Source: Planctomycetota bacterium
GTDB lineage: Bacteria > Planctomycetota > Uabimicrobiia > Uabimicrobiales > Uabimicrobiaceae
Direction of reading: 5' to 3'
DNA: 64,000 bases
Assembly (NCBI GenBank): GCA_029260735.1
Contig: JAJDCR010000077.1
Coordinates: forward strand, 46,097-110,096
Positions within the stretch are counted from its first letter, which is position 1. Every line of letters starts with the position of its first letter. The position numbers were made by a program, and so were the translations under genes. This document shows positions 49,607 to 58,279 of the stretch, piece by piece. The notes under the pieces were generated by a model. That model worked only from the letters and a program-made list of their open reading frames with translations. It made no database searches and was not told the origin of the DNA.

Positions 49607-51757
49607 ATGATGAAGAGTTATCATTATTTCTTTTTTTTCTTGCTTCTATTAGGAGGACTCCCTTCACTCCAAGCTCAACAGGGAGTTCCCTATATTAATG
49701 AAAAATTGGGAATAAAAACCGTTTTTCCAAAGGAAGAGTGGGTGCTCTTTGATCGTAGCATTGATGAAATTAAAGTCCTTATATATGCCCCCAAAGACAA
49801 CTTAATCCCGCGTTTTGCAATCCTCCTTATGCCCCAAGAAGGGGGCATAAAAAGTATGTCAGACAGAATCCAAGAAGTTTCGTCTAGTGCCGGTAATCTT
49901 TATCAACAACTATCTCTAAATAAACGAAGTTTAGGAGGTATAGAAGCCGAGCAATTGGTCTACAATTTGGGACAAAACAAAATCATTGAATTTGGGATCG
50001 TTCGAGCCCCTTACTATATGATTATTCAAGTAGCGGCCCCATGGGATTACTGGGCTAATGAAAATAAAGCCTTAGCCCTAGAAAAGATTTTTAATGTTTT
50101 CCAGTGGACTGGTCCTGTGCAAAATGGCAATGACTTTGATCAAACGAGTGCTGAAGAAATTCGAAAACGCCGCGCAGATCAGAAACAAGAAAGCTTCCAT
50201 ATTACAAAGCACGATATTTTTGTCGAGGTTGAGCCTGAAAAAAGAAGCCTAAAAGTGGAAGACACGTTCACTCTAACAGCAAATGAGAACGGTGCTCACA
50301 AGTCGCAACTCTACTTTTCCTTACCCGATATTGCTTTTGTTAATTCTTTGGACAAAAAACATCAGGTCACTTGGCGCTGGGAAAAAGCAAAGGACGAGAT
50401 AACAGGAAACCTTTTCTTACAGGTATCTCCTCCTTTGAAAAAGGGCCAAGAACTTACTTTACAACTAAAAGCCTCTGCCGATGAATATCATTTTAATTTA
50501 TCCCAAGAAAACAGCAGCGAAGCTATAATATGGGGGCAGGTCAACAAAGAATCTTCTTTCTCTAGCCATATTTTTTACTATCCCACAGACAGAGAGAATA
50601 ATGCCGCTGTAGAAATGAAGCTAAGGGTTCCTAAGGGATACACTGCTGTAGGAGGAGGAGTTTTCCTACAGGAACGCGAGGAAGAAGGGGGAAATATTTT
50701 TTCCTACCAAGCAAGAAGAGGCCTTTCTTTCTCTTTACCTTTTGGTTTTGCCATTGCTCGTTACGATAAAGTAGAAGGAAAAACGAAGGAAGGCTCGGTT
50801 ATAGAAGTTTATGGATTTCCTCAACATCGGCCTCAAATGGAAAAATTCTTAACTACCTTAACTCACAGTGCCTCTATTTTTGAGGAACTAATGGGACCTT
50901 TGCCTTTTTCTAGAGTAGCATTTGCAGAAGTATCTTCCGATCAGCCAGAAACTCTATCTAGTCTTCCTGGCCTAATTCTTTACTCCAATTTTTATGCTCA
51001 AAAAGCCGCTCAAGTATCTTTCCCCAATATAAATGTCCACAATCCTCAAGTAACAGAATTGTTTATATTATTTAAGGAGTTCTCTGCTCAATGGCTTTTT
51101 TCTACTTTGTCCTGCTCTCATGAGTTGCTAGAAGGTATTTCTGCCTATGCAAATCTTCTTTTTGTAGAAAAACAATCGGGAAGAGGTGCCTATAACGAAG
51201 GAATTCTGTTCTGTCAAAAAACTTACATGACGGGAGTAGAAGGGGCAAAAGACTTTGCCATTGCCAACCCTCAAATCTTTCAATCTCAAGCCTACAGAAG
51301 CATTATTTCCTGTAAGACGCCTGTAATTTTAGATTCTTTACGTTTAAAAATGGGAGATCAGAAGTTTTTCCAAGCTTGGAAAACTTTTTGTTCCGATAAA
51401 AAAAGCTACCCCGATTGTTACGAACAAATGGAAAAAGTTTTTTCCCGAGAAAAAGGGGAATCTCTTCAAATTTTTTTTGATCAGTGGTTCTTTCAAGCAG
51501 GTTACCCCAAAATCCAACTCAACTGGTACCAAGAAAAAGAAAATCTCTACATCATTACCCAGCAAACCCAAAAGGGACCATTGTTTCAATTATCGGGCAA
51601 AATTCAAGTGGTTTACAACGACCGCCAACCGATGGAACAAACTATTTCTCTAGACAAAAATGATGAAAAACACACTTTCATGATTGTCACAAAAGGCCAA
51701 GTAGTAGAAGTTCGTTTTGCTGTAGAAGATACCTTACTCTGGGATTTAGTAAACTAG
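49607..51757 (+). CDS. Secreted, catalytically dead M1-peptidase-like protein
   Basis: 716 residues. Signal peptide (MMKSYHYFFFFLLLLGGLPSLQAQ), then a PsbP/Mog1-like domain (about 30-170, 'LGIKTVFPKEEW') and an M1 gluzincin-like architecture (about 190-710) with N-terminal beta domain, the SLPGLILYS strand, and a catalytic-like helix. The HExxH motif reads K490-E491-F-S-A494-QW; both zinc His are replaced, while Glu509 (LLEGISAYA) remains. It therefore cannot bind zinc in the normal way and is probably a binding or scaffold protein outside the membrane. Lies upstream of the sigma/anti-sigma pair. Confidence 0.75.
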   Translation: MMKSYHYFFFFLLLLGGLPSLQAQQGVPYINEKLGIKTVFPKEEWVLFDRSIDEIKVLIYAPKDNLIPRFAILLMPQEGGIKSMSDRIQEVSSSAGNLYQQLSLNKRSLGGIEAEQLVYNLGQNKIIEFGIVRAPYYMIIQVAAPWDYWANENKALALEKIFNVFQWTGPVQNGNDFDQTSAEEIRKRRADQKQESFHITKHDIFVEVEPEKRSLKVEDTFTLTANENGAHKSQLYFSLPDIAFVNSLDKKHQVTWRWEKAKDEITGNLFLQVSPPLKKGQELTLQLKASADEYHFNLSQENSSEAIIWGQVNKESSFSSHIFYYPTDRENNAAVEMKLRVPKGYTAVGGGVFLQEREEEGGNIFSYQARRGLSFSLPFGFAIARYDKVEGKTKEGSVIEVYGFPQHRPQMEKFLTTLTHSASIFEELMGPLPFSRVAFAEVSSDQPETLSSLPGLILYSNFYAQKAAQVSFPNINVHNPQVTELFILFKEFSAQWLFSTLSCSHELLEGISAYANLLFVEKQSGRGAYNEGILFCQKTYMTGVEGAKDFAIANPQIFQSQAYRSIISCKTPVILDSLRLKMGDQKFFQAWKTFCSDKKSYPDCYEQMEKVFSREKGESLQIFFDQWFFQAGYPKIQLNWYQEKENLYIITQQTQKGPLFQLSGKIQVVYNDRQPMEQTISLDKNDEKHTFMIVTKGQVVEVRFAVEDTLLWDLVN

Positions 51758-51898
51758 AAAACATCTCTCTTTTTTATTTTTTTTGAATAAAAATAAATTC
51801 CCCCTGTCTTTATCCTACGGCCGCAAAAAAATTACATTAGCAACGAGGTAATTCTATGAAAAATTTGCCTTTTAACCAAGGTTGATGGTATATTTATT

Positions 51899-52588
51899 AT
51901 GAATTTAGCTAATACAACTTGGTCACAAACAAAAGAGAACAAAAGTAAGCCCATGATAGAGCAAGAGCAAGATAAAACTCAAATCCAAGAAGAGTCTTCG
52001 CCAGAGAAAATTTCTCAAGAAATTATTTCTCTGGTAGAAAAAGCTCAACAAGGAAATCAGGTCGCTTTCTCAGAGTTAATGCAGCGCTATCGAGAAAAGC
52101 TTTATAGAGTCCTCTTTTTTTTAGTTCATCATCAAGAAGATGCCCTAGATTTGCTCCAAGAAACTTTCTTGAAAGCTTACAAATCTTTAGACAGCTTACG
52201 AGCGCCGGCAGCTTTTTATAGCTGGATTGCAAGAATAGCTGTCAACTTGGCCATCAATTCGATGAAGAAAAATGATAGAATAAAAAAACACCAAGAAAAA
52301 ATGATTCGCGAATATAGCCATCGCAGTGAAAATCCATTAGAGATATTACAGAAAAAAGAACTAAAAGAACAAATTATGGAGTTAATTGCAATGCTACCAG
52401 ATAAACAGAGAGTTGCTATAGTTCTCTGTGATATAGAAGGGTATTCCTACAAAGAGATTGCGGATATTTTAAAGTGCCGTATTGGAACGGTGATGTCTCG
52501 GATTCATTATGGACGCGATTACATTCGAGCTCATTTGCCTGATTACCAGGCAAAATCGACAAAGACATGTAGTCAAATTCTAGGGTAG
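51899..52588 (+). CDS. ECF-type RNA polymerase sigma factor
   Basis: 229 residues. Region 2 (about 45-115: FSELMQRYREKLYRVLFF, DALDLLQETFLKAYKSL, FYSWIARIAVNLAIN) and region 4 (about 160-215: LPDKQRVAIVLCDIEGYSYKEIADILKCRIGTVMSRIHYGR) without region 3, as in ECF sigma factors. An N-terminal extension of about 40 polar residues is odd; ATG 51953 could be an internal start. The next gene, 58 bases on, encodes its presumed anti-sigma factor. Confidence 0.94.
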   Translation: MNLANTTWSQTKENKSKPMIEQEQDKTQIQEESSPEKISQEIISLVEKAQQGNQVAFSELMQRYREKLYRVLFFLVHHQEDALDLLQETFLKAYKSLDSLRAPAAFYSWIARIAVNLAINSMKKNDRIKKHQEKMIREYSHRSENPLEILQKKELKEQIMELIAMLPDKQRVAIVLCDIEGYSYKEIADILKCRIGTVMSRIHYGRDYIRAHLPDYQAKSTKTCSQILG

Positions 52589-52646
52589 AAAAAAATGTAT
52601 GTTTTCCAAGAAGTAAATTGGTCTGCAACAGTTAGCGGGGACGGTT

Positions 52647-54947
52647 ATGAGTTGCAATGACTTTGAAGAACTCTTGTCTGGTTATATTGATGGAGAATTA
52701 CCAGAGGAGCAGAAAAAGATTATTAGACAGCGCATCCAAAGCGATGATGCTTACCAGGAAAACGTAGCTTCGTTGAGCTGGGTCAAAAGAGAAACTCAGT
52801 CCCTAGACCCCCCCCCCGTTTCCGATTTGCAGTGGCAAAAGTTTGAGCAAAATTGGCAAAAGAAGACGTTTCCCCGGATCTCTTATCTACGCAAAGCCGC
52901 TTCCATCATTTTTATTTTATCGGCTTTTTTTCTGACAATGTTTTTAAACACCCGTTTAGATGATCCTGTTAATAGCCAAAAAATTTCTTCCCTTTTAGAT
53001 CGTTTTGCCGAAGCGGATATGTCGTTGAATGAGCAATCTCATGATTCCATGAATATTTCAGCAAATATTCCCCGCTACTCCATTGATCGAAATATCAAGG
53101 GGATATCTCAAGCCAATCTAAAAGAAAAAGAAATTGACTTTTTAGTCCAAAACGGCTTTGTCGTAAGTAGCAAAGAGTTTACTTCTTTTTTACCAATATA
53201 CCAAGACAACCAGCAACGAAGAATATCCTCCTTTATTACTGTAGAAATGGCTATGTCTGGTCTTTCTCATATTTTAACCCGTTTGCGCTTAGACATGGAA
53301 AAAGATGTTTTTTATCATCGATTACAAACTTTTACTCACGTACTAACAGAACAACTCTTGAGTCTACATTACGAAGTACCAAAAGAATTTTCCGACTCCA
53401 GCTTAAGAGCTCTCGCTTTTATCCGAGTGGCAGAAGTTCTCCTCAACTGCCAAGAAGACTCTAACTGGCCTGAAGAGGTTCTAGCAAAAATCACTCCGAA
53501 GGTAACAGCTGAGTTAGAGTTAATCTATAGCAAAGAAAACGAAGAAAAGCCCGTCGAAATCAAGACAAGTCCCATCTTTGGCTACTCTATTGACTATAAT
53601 AAGTTCAAAAAAAATCCAAGCGAAGCGAAAAATAAAAAACTCCAGCGCTACCGACAAGCCTATGCTTGGTTTGCTCGTTGTATTTTTCGTGCTTCTGAAG
53701 AACACATATCAGAAGTGCGCAGTGCTCTTCTTATCTTAATGGCTTCTATTGGTGGATCAGCCGATGGCATTATTATATGGGAAGAAATCCATCGAGTTCT
53801 AACCACTTTGTATGGAGAGCCTGATGATCCTCACTTACTCAACTACCTACAAGTAGCCCGGAATGTTTTTGGAGAGACTTTAACCGTAGATATCCTCTCT
53901 CAAAATGAAAAAGTTAAAAGTTTTTGCCGTAAAGCTGCCCGTGTTCATCTCCCCAAAATACGCTCCGAGATTGGTTTAGAAAGAGGCTTGCGTGTATTTG
54001 GGGGGCCCGACACCGGAATAGATTCCATTTTACAGCAACTATCCTATCCTTATACTGGAAAAAGAGATCTTCCCCGAATCACTCCTAGTCTCGTTGATAT
54101 TGCCGTTGTAATGGGGTATCAAAAGGCGATTGAAGTGGCCAAAGAAAAAGAATTTTTTGAATACAAAGGCTATGAAGGAAAAGTCGAAAGACTTCATCGA
54201 AGCTTACGCAATGACTTAGTCGAAGAGAAATCTCCTTGGCAAAAAGGAGGGTTTTTAGGCAATGCTTGGATGTATGAAGCTCTCCTTCAACCAGAAGGAA
54301 AAGGCTACCCTCTTTTTAGTCGTTCAGAGGCTTGGAACGCACGGAAGTTGACCACATTAGTTTGCGGCATGCTAGACGACGATGACTTAATTAACGGAAA
54401 ACCCCGTTTTGTGGGAGAAAGTTCCTCTTACTTTCGAGGAACGATAGATCCCTATCCTGAGTTTTTCAATCGTATGGCCACAAAAATTCGCCAAATCGAA
54501 AATCTTTTGCAAAGAGTGGATTACCCCACTAATCGAGGCCCGGCCAAAGAGTTACTACACTATCGCCAAGCAATTGAAGGCCTAGCCCAGGCAGCTGCTA
54601 AAATCTTAGCGAATAAAAATCTAGAGGAAGAAGATCACAATAACTTACGAAACTTTGCTCTTGGCTGGCAAGGTGAGTATGATTCCTCGGCCGTGATTAA
54701 TTTATCTACTCGCTTCTATCGTAACTGGACACATTTTGATGAGCATCTTTATGTAGGAACGGGCCCCATCCAAGAAATATGGATTGCCATTCCCGTCGAA
54801 GGAGAACTCCAACTCGCCCGGGGAGGAATATTCTCCTTGTATGAATTCTACACAGTACGTCAGGTGTCTCAAGAATTCTGGCAAAGCCTAAAAAATAAAC
54901 CAGGCAAAGTTTCTTGGTCGCAAGAATACCAAGCCAAGCAAGATTGA
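52647..54947 (+). CDS. Membrane anti-sigma factor fused to DUF3160-like domain
   Basis: 766 residues. The first 70 residues look like an anti-sigma N-terminus (MSCNDFEELLSGYIDGELPEEQ), but the zinc HxxxCxxC is missing. One membrane span (KAASIIFILSAFFLTMFLN, about 82-101) leads to a large outer domain whose C-terminal half resembles DUF3160 (FGGPDTGIDSILQQLSYPYTG, RITPSLVDIAVVMGYQKAIE, YFRGTIDPYPEFFNRMA). It likely senses an envelope signal and releases the ECF factor encoded just upstream. GGGGA precedes the ATG. The fusion of both roles is unusual. Confidence 0.8.
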   Translation: MSCNDFEELLSGYIDGELPEEQKKIIRQRIQSDDAYQENVASLSWVKRETQSLDPPPVSDLQWQKFEQNWQKKTFPRISYLRKAASIIFILSAFFLTMFLNTRLDDPVNSQKISSLLDRFAEADMSLNEQSHDSMNISANIPRYSIDRNIKGISQANLKEKEIDFLVQNGFVVSSKEFTSFLPIYQDNQQRRISSFITVEMAMSGLSHILTRLRLDMEKDVFYHRLQTFTHVLTEQLLSLHYEVPKEFSDSSLRALAFIRVAEVLLNCQEDSNWPEEVLAKITPKVTAELELIYSKENEEKPVEIKTSPIFGYSIDYNKFKKNPSEAKNKKLQRYRQAYAWFARCIFRASEEHISEVRSALLILMASIGGSADGIIIWEEIHRVLTTLYGEPDDPHLLNYLQVARNVFGETLTVDILSQNEKVKSFCRKAARVHLPKIRSEIGLERGLRVFGGPDTGIDSILQQLSYPYTGKRDLPRITPSLVDIAVVMGYQKAIEVAKEKEFFEYKGYEGKVERLHRSLRNDLVEEKSPWQKGGFLGNAWMYEALLQPEGKGYPLFSRSEAWNARKLTTLVCGMLDDDDLINGKPRFVGESSSYFRGTIDPYPEFFNRMATKIRQIENLLQRVDYPTNRGPAKELLHYRQAIEGLAQAAAKILANKNLEEEDHNNLRNFALGWQGEYDSSAVINLSTRFYRNWTHFDEHLYVGTGPIQEIWIAIPVEGELQLARGGIFSLYEFYTVRQVSQEFWQSLKNKPGKVSWSQEYQAKQD

Positions 54948-55010
54948 AAAATACAAGGATTATTTATTGATAAACTGGACTTCAAAGTCAATTATATCAG
55001 GAGAATAAAG

Positions 55011-55472
55011 ATGATTAGCAACAAACAATTTTTGTCTACCGCTCTAGTTATAATGTTTATGGGCTTCATTCTAAACAGTCTATTTTATATTAATGTAGAG
55101 GCCACAGCCGATGTTATTTTTCAAGGGTCTTATCCTGATGGAGTAAAAGATCTAAGAACAAATAGCAATATGGATATAAAGAAACTACAAAAAACCATTG
55201 CCCAAAAAAAACAAGAGATCCTCATTTTTCAAAAACAGAAAAATCCTATGGGATCCCCAGGAGATACAGAAAAATCCGAAGTAAAACCAGAATCTCCTCA
55301 CATCATCCAAGCAATCTGGTTCGACCCCATAGCAGGATCAACTGCAGTAGTTGATGGATATATGGTAAAGGTCAACGATTATATTCCCAGCAGTGCTAGT
55401 AAAGTCATTAGTATATCAAAAGACAAGGTAACTATTAAAAACTCTGGTAAGACATTTGTTCTCAAACTCTAA
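55011..55472 (+). CDS. PilP/GspC-like single-pass protein
   Basis: 153 residues. One N-terminal span (STALVIMFMGFILNSLFYINV), a Lys/Gln-rich helix (DIKKLQKTIAQKKQEI), and a C-terminal beta domain 'IQAIWFDPIAGSTAVVDGYMVKVNDYIPSS..VISISKDKVTIKNSGKTFVLKL' with the pattern of the PilP/GspC/GspB homology region that links inner membrane and secretin in pili and type II secretion. It may serve the pseudopilins encoded elsewhere in the window. AGGAGA precedes the ATG; 64 bases after the anti-sigma gene. Confidence 0.7.
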   Translation: MISNKQFLSTALVIMFMGFILNSLFYINVEATADVIFQGSYPDGVKDLRTNSNMDIKKLQKTIAQKKQEILIFQKQKNPMGSPGDTEKSEVKPESPHIIQAIWFDPIAGSTAVVDGYMVKVNDYIPSSASKVISISKDKVTIKNSGKTFVLKL

Positions 55473-55490
55473 AAGAAAACACAGGAACTC

Positions 55491-55540
55491 TGCTCTAAGC
55501 AAAGAGAATAGGGGTAATATTTTTCTCTTTGCTTAGAGCA
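55491..55540 (+). terminator. Strong hairpin terminator
   Basis: A perfect 18-bp stem: TGCTCTAAGCAAAGAGAA (55491-55508) with TTCTCTTTGCTTAGAGCA (55523-55540), loop of 14 bases, followed by TTTAG. It ends the sigma/anti-sigma/PilP-like unit. Confidence 0.85.
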
Positions 55541-55885
55541 TTTAGACTAAAAATCATGATTAATTAACATTCTTTGTTAGTCCTAGTGACGTATTTTGTC
55601 AATAGCACAAAAAATTGTTAAAAAGATCTACCCTCAAAAATATTTTCATTTCTTTTTTTCTTTTAATTTAACAACTCAAAATTTTCTTTTTATAGGGTAT
55701 TGAAATATTTTAATACCCTGTAAGCCTCTACACCAACCTCCTCTCCAAAACTAATCAAACTCAACAGTAAAAAAAATATTTTATTTCACCTTGAGCTTTC
55801 CATGAATTTTTCTCCCGCACAAATCTCCCCTTCAAAAAACACCTTCCATTAAGCAAATAAAAAAAAACGGCACGCTATTTGCATT

Positions 55886-55937
55886 GACGAAATTTAGTCA
55901 GGCCTGACTAAATTTCGTCCTAAAAAAACTTTTAGGA
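55886..55937. promoter_or_regulatory. 34-bp perfect palindrome plus adjoining hairpin
   Basis: 55886-55919 is a perfect 34-bp palindrome (17-base arm GACGAAATTTAGTCAGG, centre at 55902/55903). It is immediately followed by TCCTAAAA/TTTTAGGA (55918-55925 with 55930-55937). They lie in a 658-base gap with no gene, upstream of the first PEP-CTERM copy. An operator for a dimeric or tetrameric regulator, a cruciform site or an RNA hairpin are all possible. Confidence 0.7.
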
Positions 55938-55975
55938 TGAGCAAATAATATAACAAAATAAAAAATACAAATCCC

Positions 55976-56098
55976 ACTTTCGGCAAAAGTAAAAAAAGGA
56001 CACTTCAAAACAAAAGTGTTTAGAAGTGCATCAAGAATTTTGCCTTCATAGCCGAAAGTACTATCTAAACACTATGCTAGAAAAACAGTTTTAGATAG
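55976..56098. repeat. Nested inverted repeats upstream of the PEP-CTERM gene
   Basis: ACTTTCGGC (55976-55984) pairs with GCCGAAAGT (56051-56059), the inner GGCAAAA with TTTTGCC (56038-56044), and CTATCTAAA (56061-56069) with TTTAGATAG (56090-56098). The string CTAAACACTATG here, and the AAAACAGTTTTAGAT next to it, resemble the ends of the palindromic repeat at 3073-3226 (TCTAAAACTG.TCTAAACACCATG), so this may be a diverged copy. No open reading frame is inside. Confidence 0.5.
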
Positions 56099-56129
56099 GT
56101 AGGGTGCTTTATGAAAGTGAGAAATAACT

Positions 56130-56828
56130 ATGAAAAAGCAACTTCTATACTTTTGCATATTTCTCTTATGCCTAATGTCCACTCAAGCAGCGGTCATTAC
56201 ATTTGACGCGGTTGTCTCTGGAGCAATATCATTTGGTTTTGATGGAGATGGCGACTCAGTAGACGATGTTCTTTTTACAACAGGTGATCCAGGTGGATTC
56301 AACACTGTAGGGCCAGGCCCAAATATGACTTTCATTGCCGAGCCTGGCATAGAAGGAACAACTACGTTGGCGGAGGATCTTCGGGTCGACTTTGTTAATG
56401 GCGCAGGGGGAACTCTCGCCTTTGGGATGGCTCTTTGCTGTGACACTGATCCTGCAAGTTTTACTCCAGGAGTAAACTTTATCAACTTCACTGTTTTTGA
56501 TAGTGGTAATAATGTAATCGCAAGTACGAATGTAGCTGCTAATTTTACAAGTACTCCTCAAGGTAGCAGCTCTTTCCCTGAAGCTTTCGTAGCTGTTAGT
56601 TTTGCCGGAAATGCTTCTCATGCGACTTTTGATTTTAACTCCTCAGGTGGACGCTATATCATAGATAACTTCGAAGGGAACTTTGGTTCTACCGAAGAAA
56701 TCGTTGTTTTTGAAACTCCTCCTCCTCTTCCAGAAACCCCAACTGGTGGCGCAGTACCAGAGCCTCAAAGTATTGCCCTTGTTTGCGGTGCTCTTTTATT
56801 TGCTTGTCTAAAGAGAAAACGTAGCTAG
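56130..56828 (+). CDS. PEP-CTERM surface protein, copy 1
   Basis: 232 residues: signal peptide (KKQLLYFCIFLLCLMSTQAA), a beta-rich globular domain with an Asp-rich loop (FDGDGDSVDD) and a Cys pair (MALCCDTDP), and the sorting tail AVPEPQSIALVCGALLFACLKRKR: PEP motif, hydrophobic stretch, basic end. Such tails are processed by an exosortase and the proteins become part of an extracellular matrix; no exosortase is in this window. It is about 94% identical to the protein at 57258, a recent tandem duplication. The ribosome binding site is poor (GTGAGAAA). Confidence 0.9.
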   Translation: MKKQLLYFCIFLLCLMSTQAAVITFDAVVSGAISFGFDGDGDSVDDVLFTTGDPGGFNTVGPGPNMTFIAEPGIEGTTTLAEDLRVDFVNGAGGTLAFGMALCCDTDPASFTPGVNFINFTVFDSGNNVIASTNVAANFTSTPQGSSSFPEAFVAVSFAGNASHATFDFNSSGGRYIIDNFEGNFGSTEEIVVFETPPPLPETPTGGAVPEPQSIALVCGALLFACLKRKRS

Positions 56829-56841
56829 CATTTGATTTAGC

Positions 56842-56873
56842 AAAACCCATAGAAAACTTTTCTATGGGTTTTT
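56842..56873 (+). terminator. Terminator of PEP-CTERM copy 1
   Basis: AAAACCCATAGAAAA (56842-56856) is inversely repeated at 56858-56872, followed by T residues. Confidence 0.85.
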
Positions 56874-57257
56874 CACTGACATTCCAAAAAAAATCGTCTG
56901 TCACTCAAGAAATTAGTTAAGAAATTCAGTATTTATCGCTCACTACCTTAAAAATTAAAGTATTTCAATTTTTAATTACTTTTTTTATTCTTGTCGAATT
57001 TTGGTACTTTTTTTGTTAAACTATCTCAAGCTAAGTCTTATACAAATTTCCCAAATAGCTATTTTGAATAGGTTAATAATATTTAATACAAAACTTACTA
57101 GCCTATGTTCAGTAAAGAAACAGACTTAAAAGCTATAACATTCATTAAGGGTACGGTTTAAGTGTGCAGGAATGTTTAGTTTCATTGCTGAATATTATAT
57201 AAACTAACTAGAAATAGCTTTAGCTAACAGGGTGCTTTATGAAAGTGAGAAATAATT
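56874..57257 (+). other. AT-rich gap before PEP-CTERM copy 2
   Basis: 384 bases, no open reading frame of interest. The last about 25 bases (GGGTGCTTTATGAAAGTGAG) are the same as before copy 1. No strong promoter; weak boxes only. Confidence 0.4.
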
Positions 57258-57953
57258 ATGAAAAAACAATTCCTATATTTTTGCGTATTTCTCTTATGCC
57301 TAATGTCCACTCAAGCAGCGGTCATTACATTTGATGCGGTTGTCTCTGGAGCAACATCATTTGGTTTTGATGGAGATGGCGACTCAGTAGACGATGTTCT
57401 TTTTACAACTGGTGATCCAGGTGGATTCAACACTGTAGGGCCAGGCCCAAATATGACTTTCATTGCCGAGCCTGGCATAGAAGGAACAACTACATTGGCG
57501 GAAGATCTTCGGGTCGACTTTATTAATGGCGCAGGGGGAACTCTTGCTTTTGGAATGGCTCTTTGCTGTGACACTGATCCTGCAAGTTTTACTCCAGGAG
57601 TAAATTTTATTGATTTCACTGTTTTTGACAGTAGTAATAATATAATCGCAAGTACGAATGTAGCTGCTAATTTTACAAGTACTCCTCAAGGTAGCAGCTC
57701 TTTCCCTGAAGCTTTCGTAGCTGTTAGTTTTGCTGGAAATGCTTCTCATGCAATTTTTGATTTTAACTCCTCTGGTGGACGTTATATCATAGATAACTTC
57801 GAGGGGAACTTTGGTTCCACTGAAGAAATCATTGTTTTTGAGACACCTCCCGATCTTCCTGATACCCCAGGTGGCGGTGCAGTGCCCGAACCTCAGAGCA
57901 TTGTCCTTCTTTGTGGTGCTCTTTTAATTGCTGGTTTAAAAAAGAAAAAATAA
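57258..57953 (+). CDS. PEP-CTERM surface protein, copy 2
   Basis: 231 residues, nearly identical to copy 1 at 56130 over the whole globular domain, with the tail AVPEPQSIVLLCGALLIAGLKKKK. Differences cluster in the signal peptide, near residue 120 and in the tail. Duplicated leaders of about 25 bases show that the ribosome binding region was copied too. Expected to be exported and sorted like its twin. Confidence 0.9.
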   Translation: MKKQFLYFCVFLLCLMSTQAAVITFDAVVSGATSFGFDGDGDSVDDVLFTTGDPGGFNTVGPGPNMTFIAEPGIEGTTTLAEDLRVDFINGAGGTLAFGMALCCDTDPASFTPGVNFIDFTVFDSSNNIIASTNVAANFTSTPQGSSSFPEAFVAVSFAGNASHAIFDFNSSGGRYIIDNFEGNFGSTEEIIVFETPPDLPDTPGGGAVPEPQSIVLLCGALLIAGLKKKK

Positions 57954-57968
57954 CTAGCATCTGACTAA

Positions 57969-58007
57969 AACAACACTCATAGGAAAAAAATTTCTATGAG
58001 TGTTGTT
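57969..58007 (+). terminator. Hairpin after PEP-CTERM copy 2
   Basis: AACAACACTCATAG (57969-57982) pairs with CTATGAGTGTTGTT (57994-58007). The T run is short, so termination is likely but not certain. The 270 bases that follow to the next gene show nothing else. Confidence 0.75.
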
Positions 58008-58279
58008 ATTAAAACCAGAATGCCGATAGCAGATATAATTACTCCTATTCCCACATTTTTCTCCTCTTAAAAAACTATACACCTGTCCTCAAAAAATTCC
58101 GTGTCTATTGTTCATCATAAGCAATTTAGTTTTAAATTGTAAACTTTCCTGAAATAGAGTAAGATTTATGTATTCTAAATCAGGTTATCAATATTCTACT
58201 CCCATTTAAAATCGACTCAAATAGGCAGCTTCAGAATACTCCCCGTCATGGTTAATGGGAAATTGCAAGGGAGAAAGTT

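Noticed and set aside
56111..56206. 31-codon ORF overlapping the start of PEP-CTERM copy 1 with a better ribosome binding site
   Set aside because: It overlaps the signal peptide in another frame and is shared by copy 2 only because the genes are duplicates; kept as a possible leader, not as a gene.
56183..57749. Minus-strand ORFs of 102-121 residues opposite the PEP-CTERM copies
   Set aside because: They appear in both copies only because the coding strand is duplicated; composition and lack of start signals suggest no gene.
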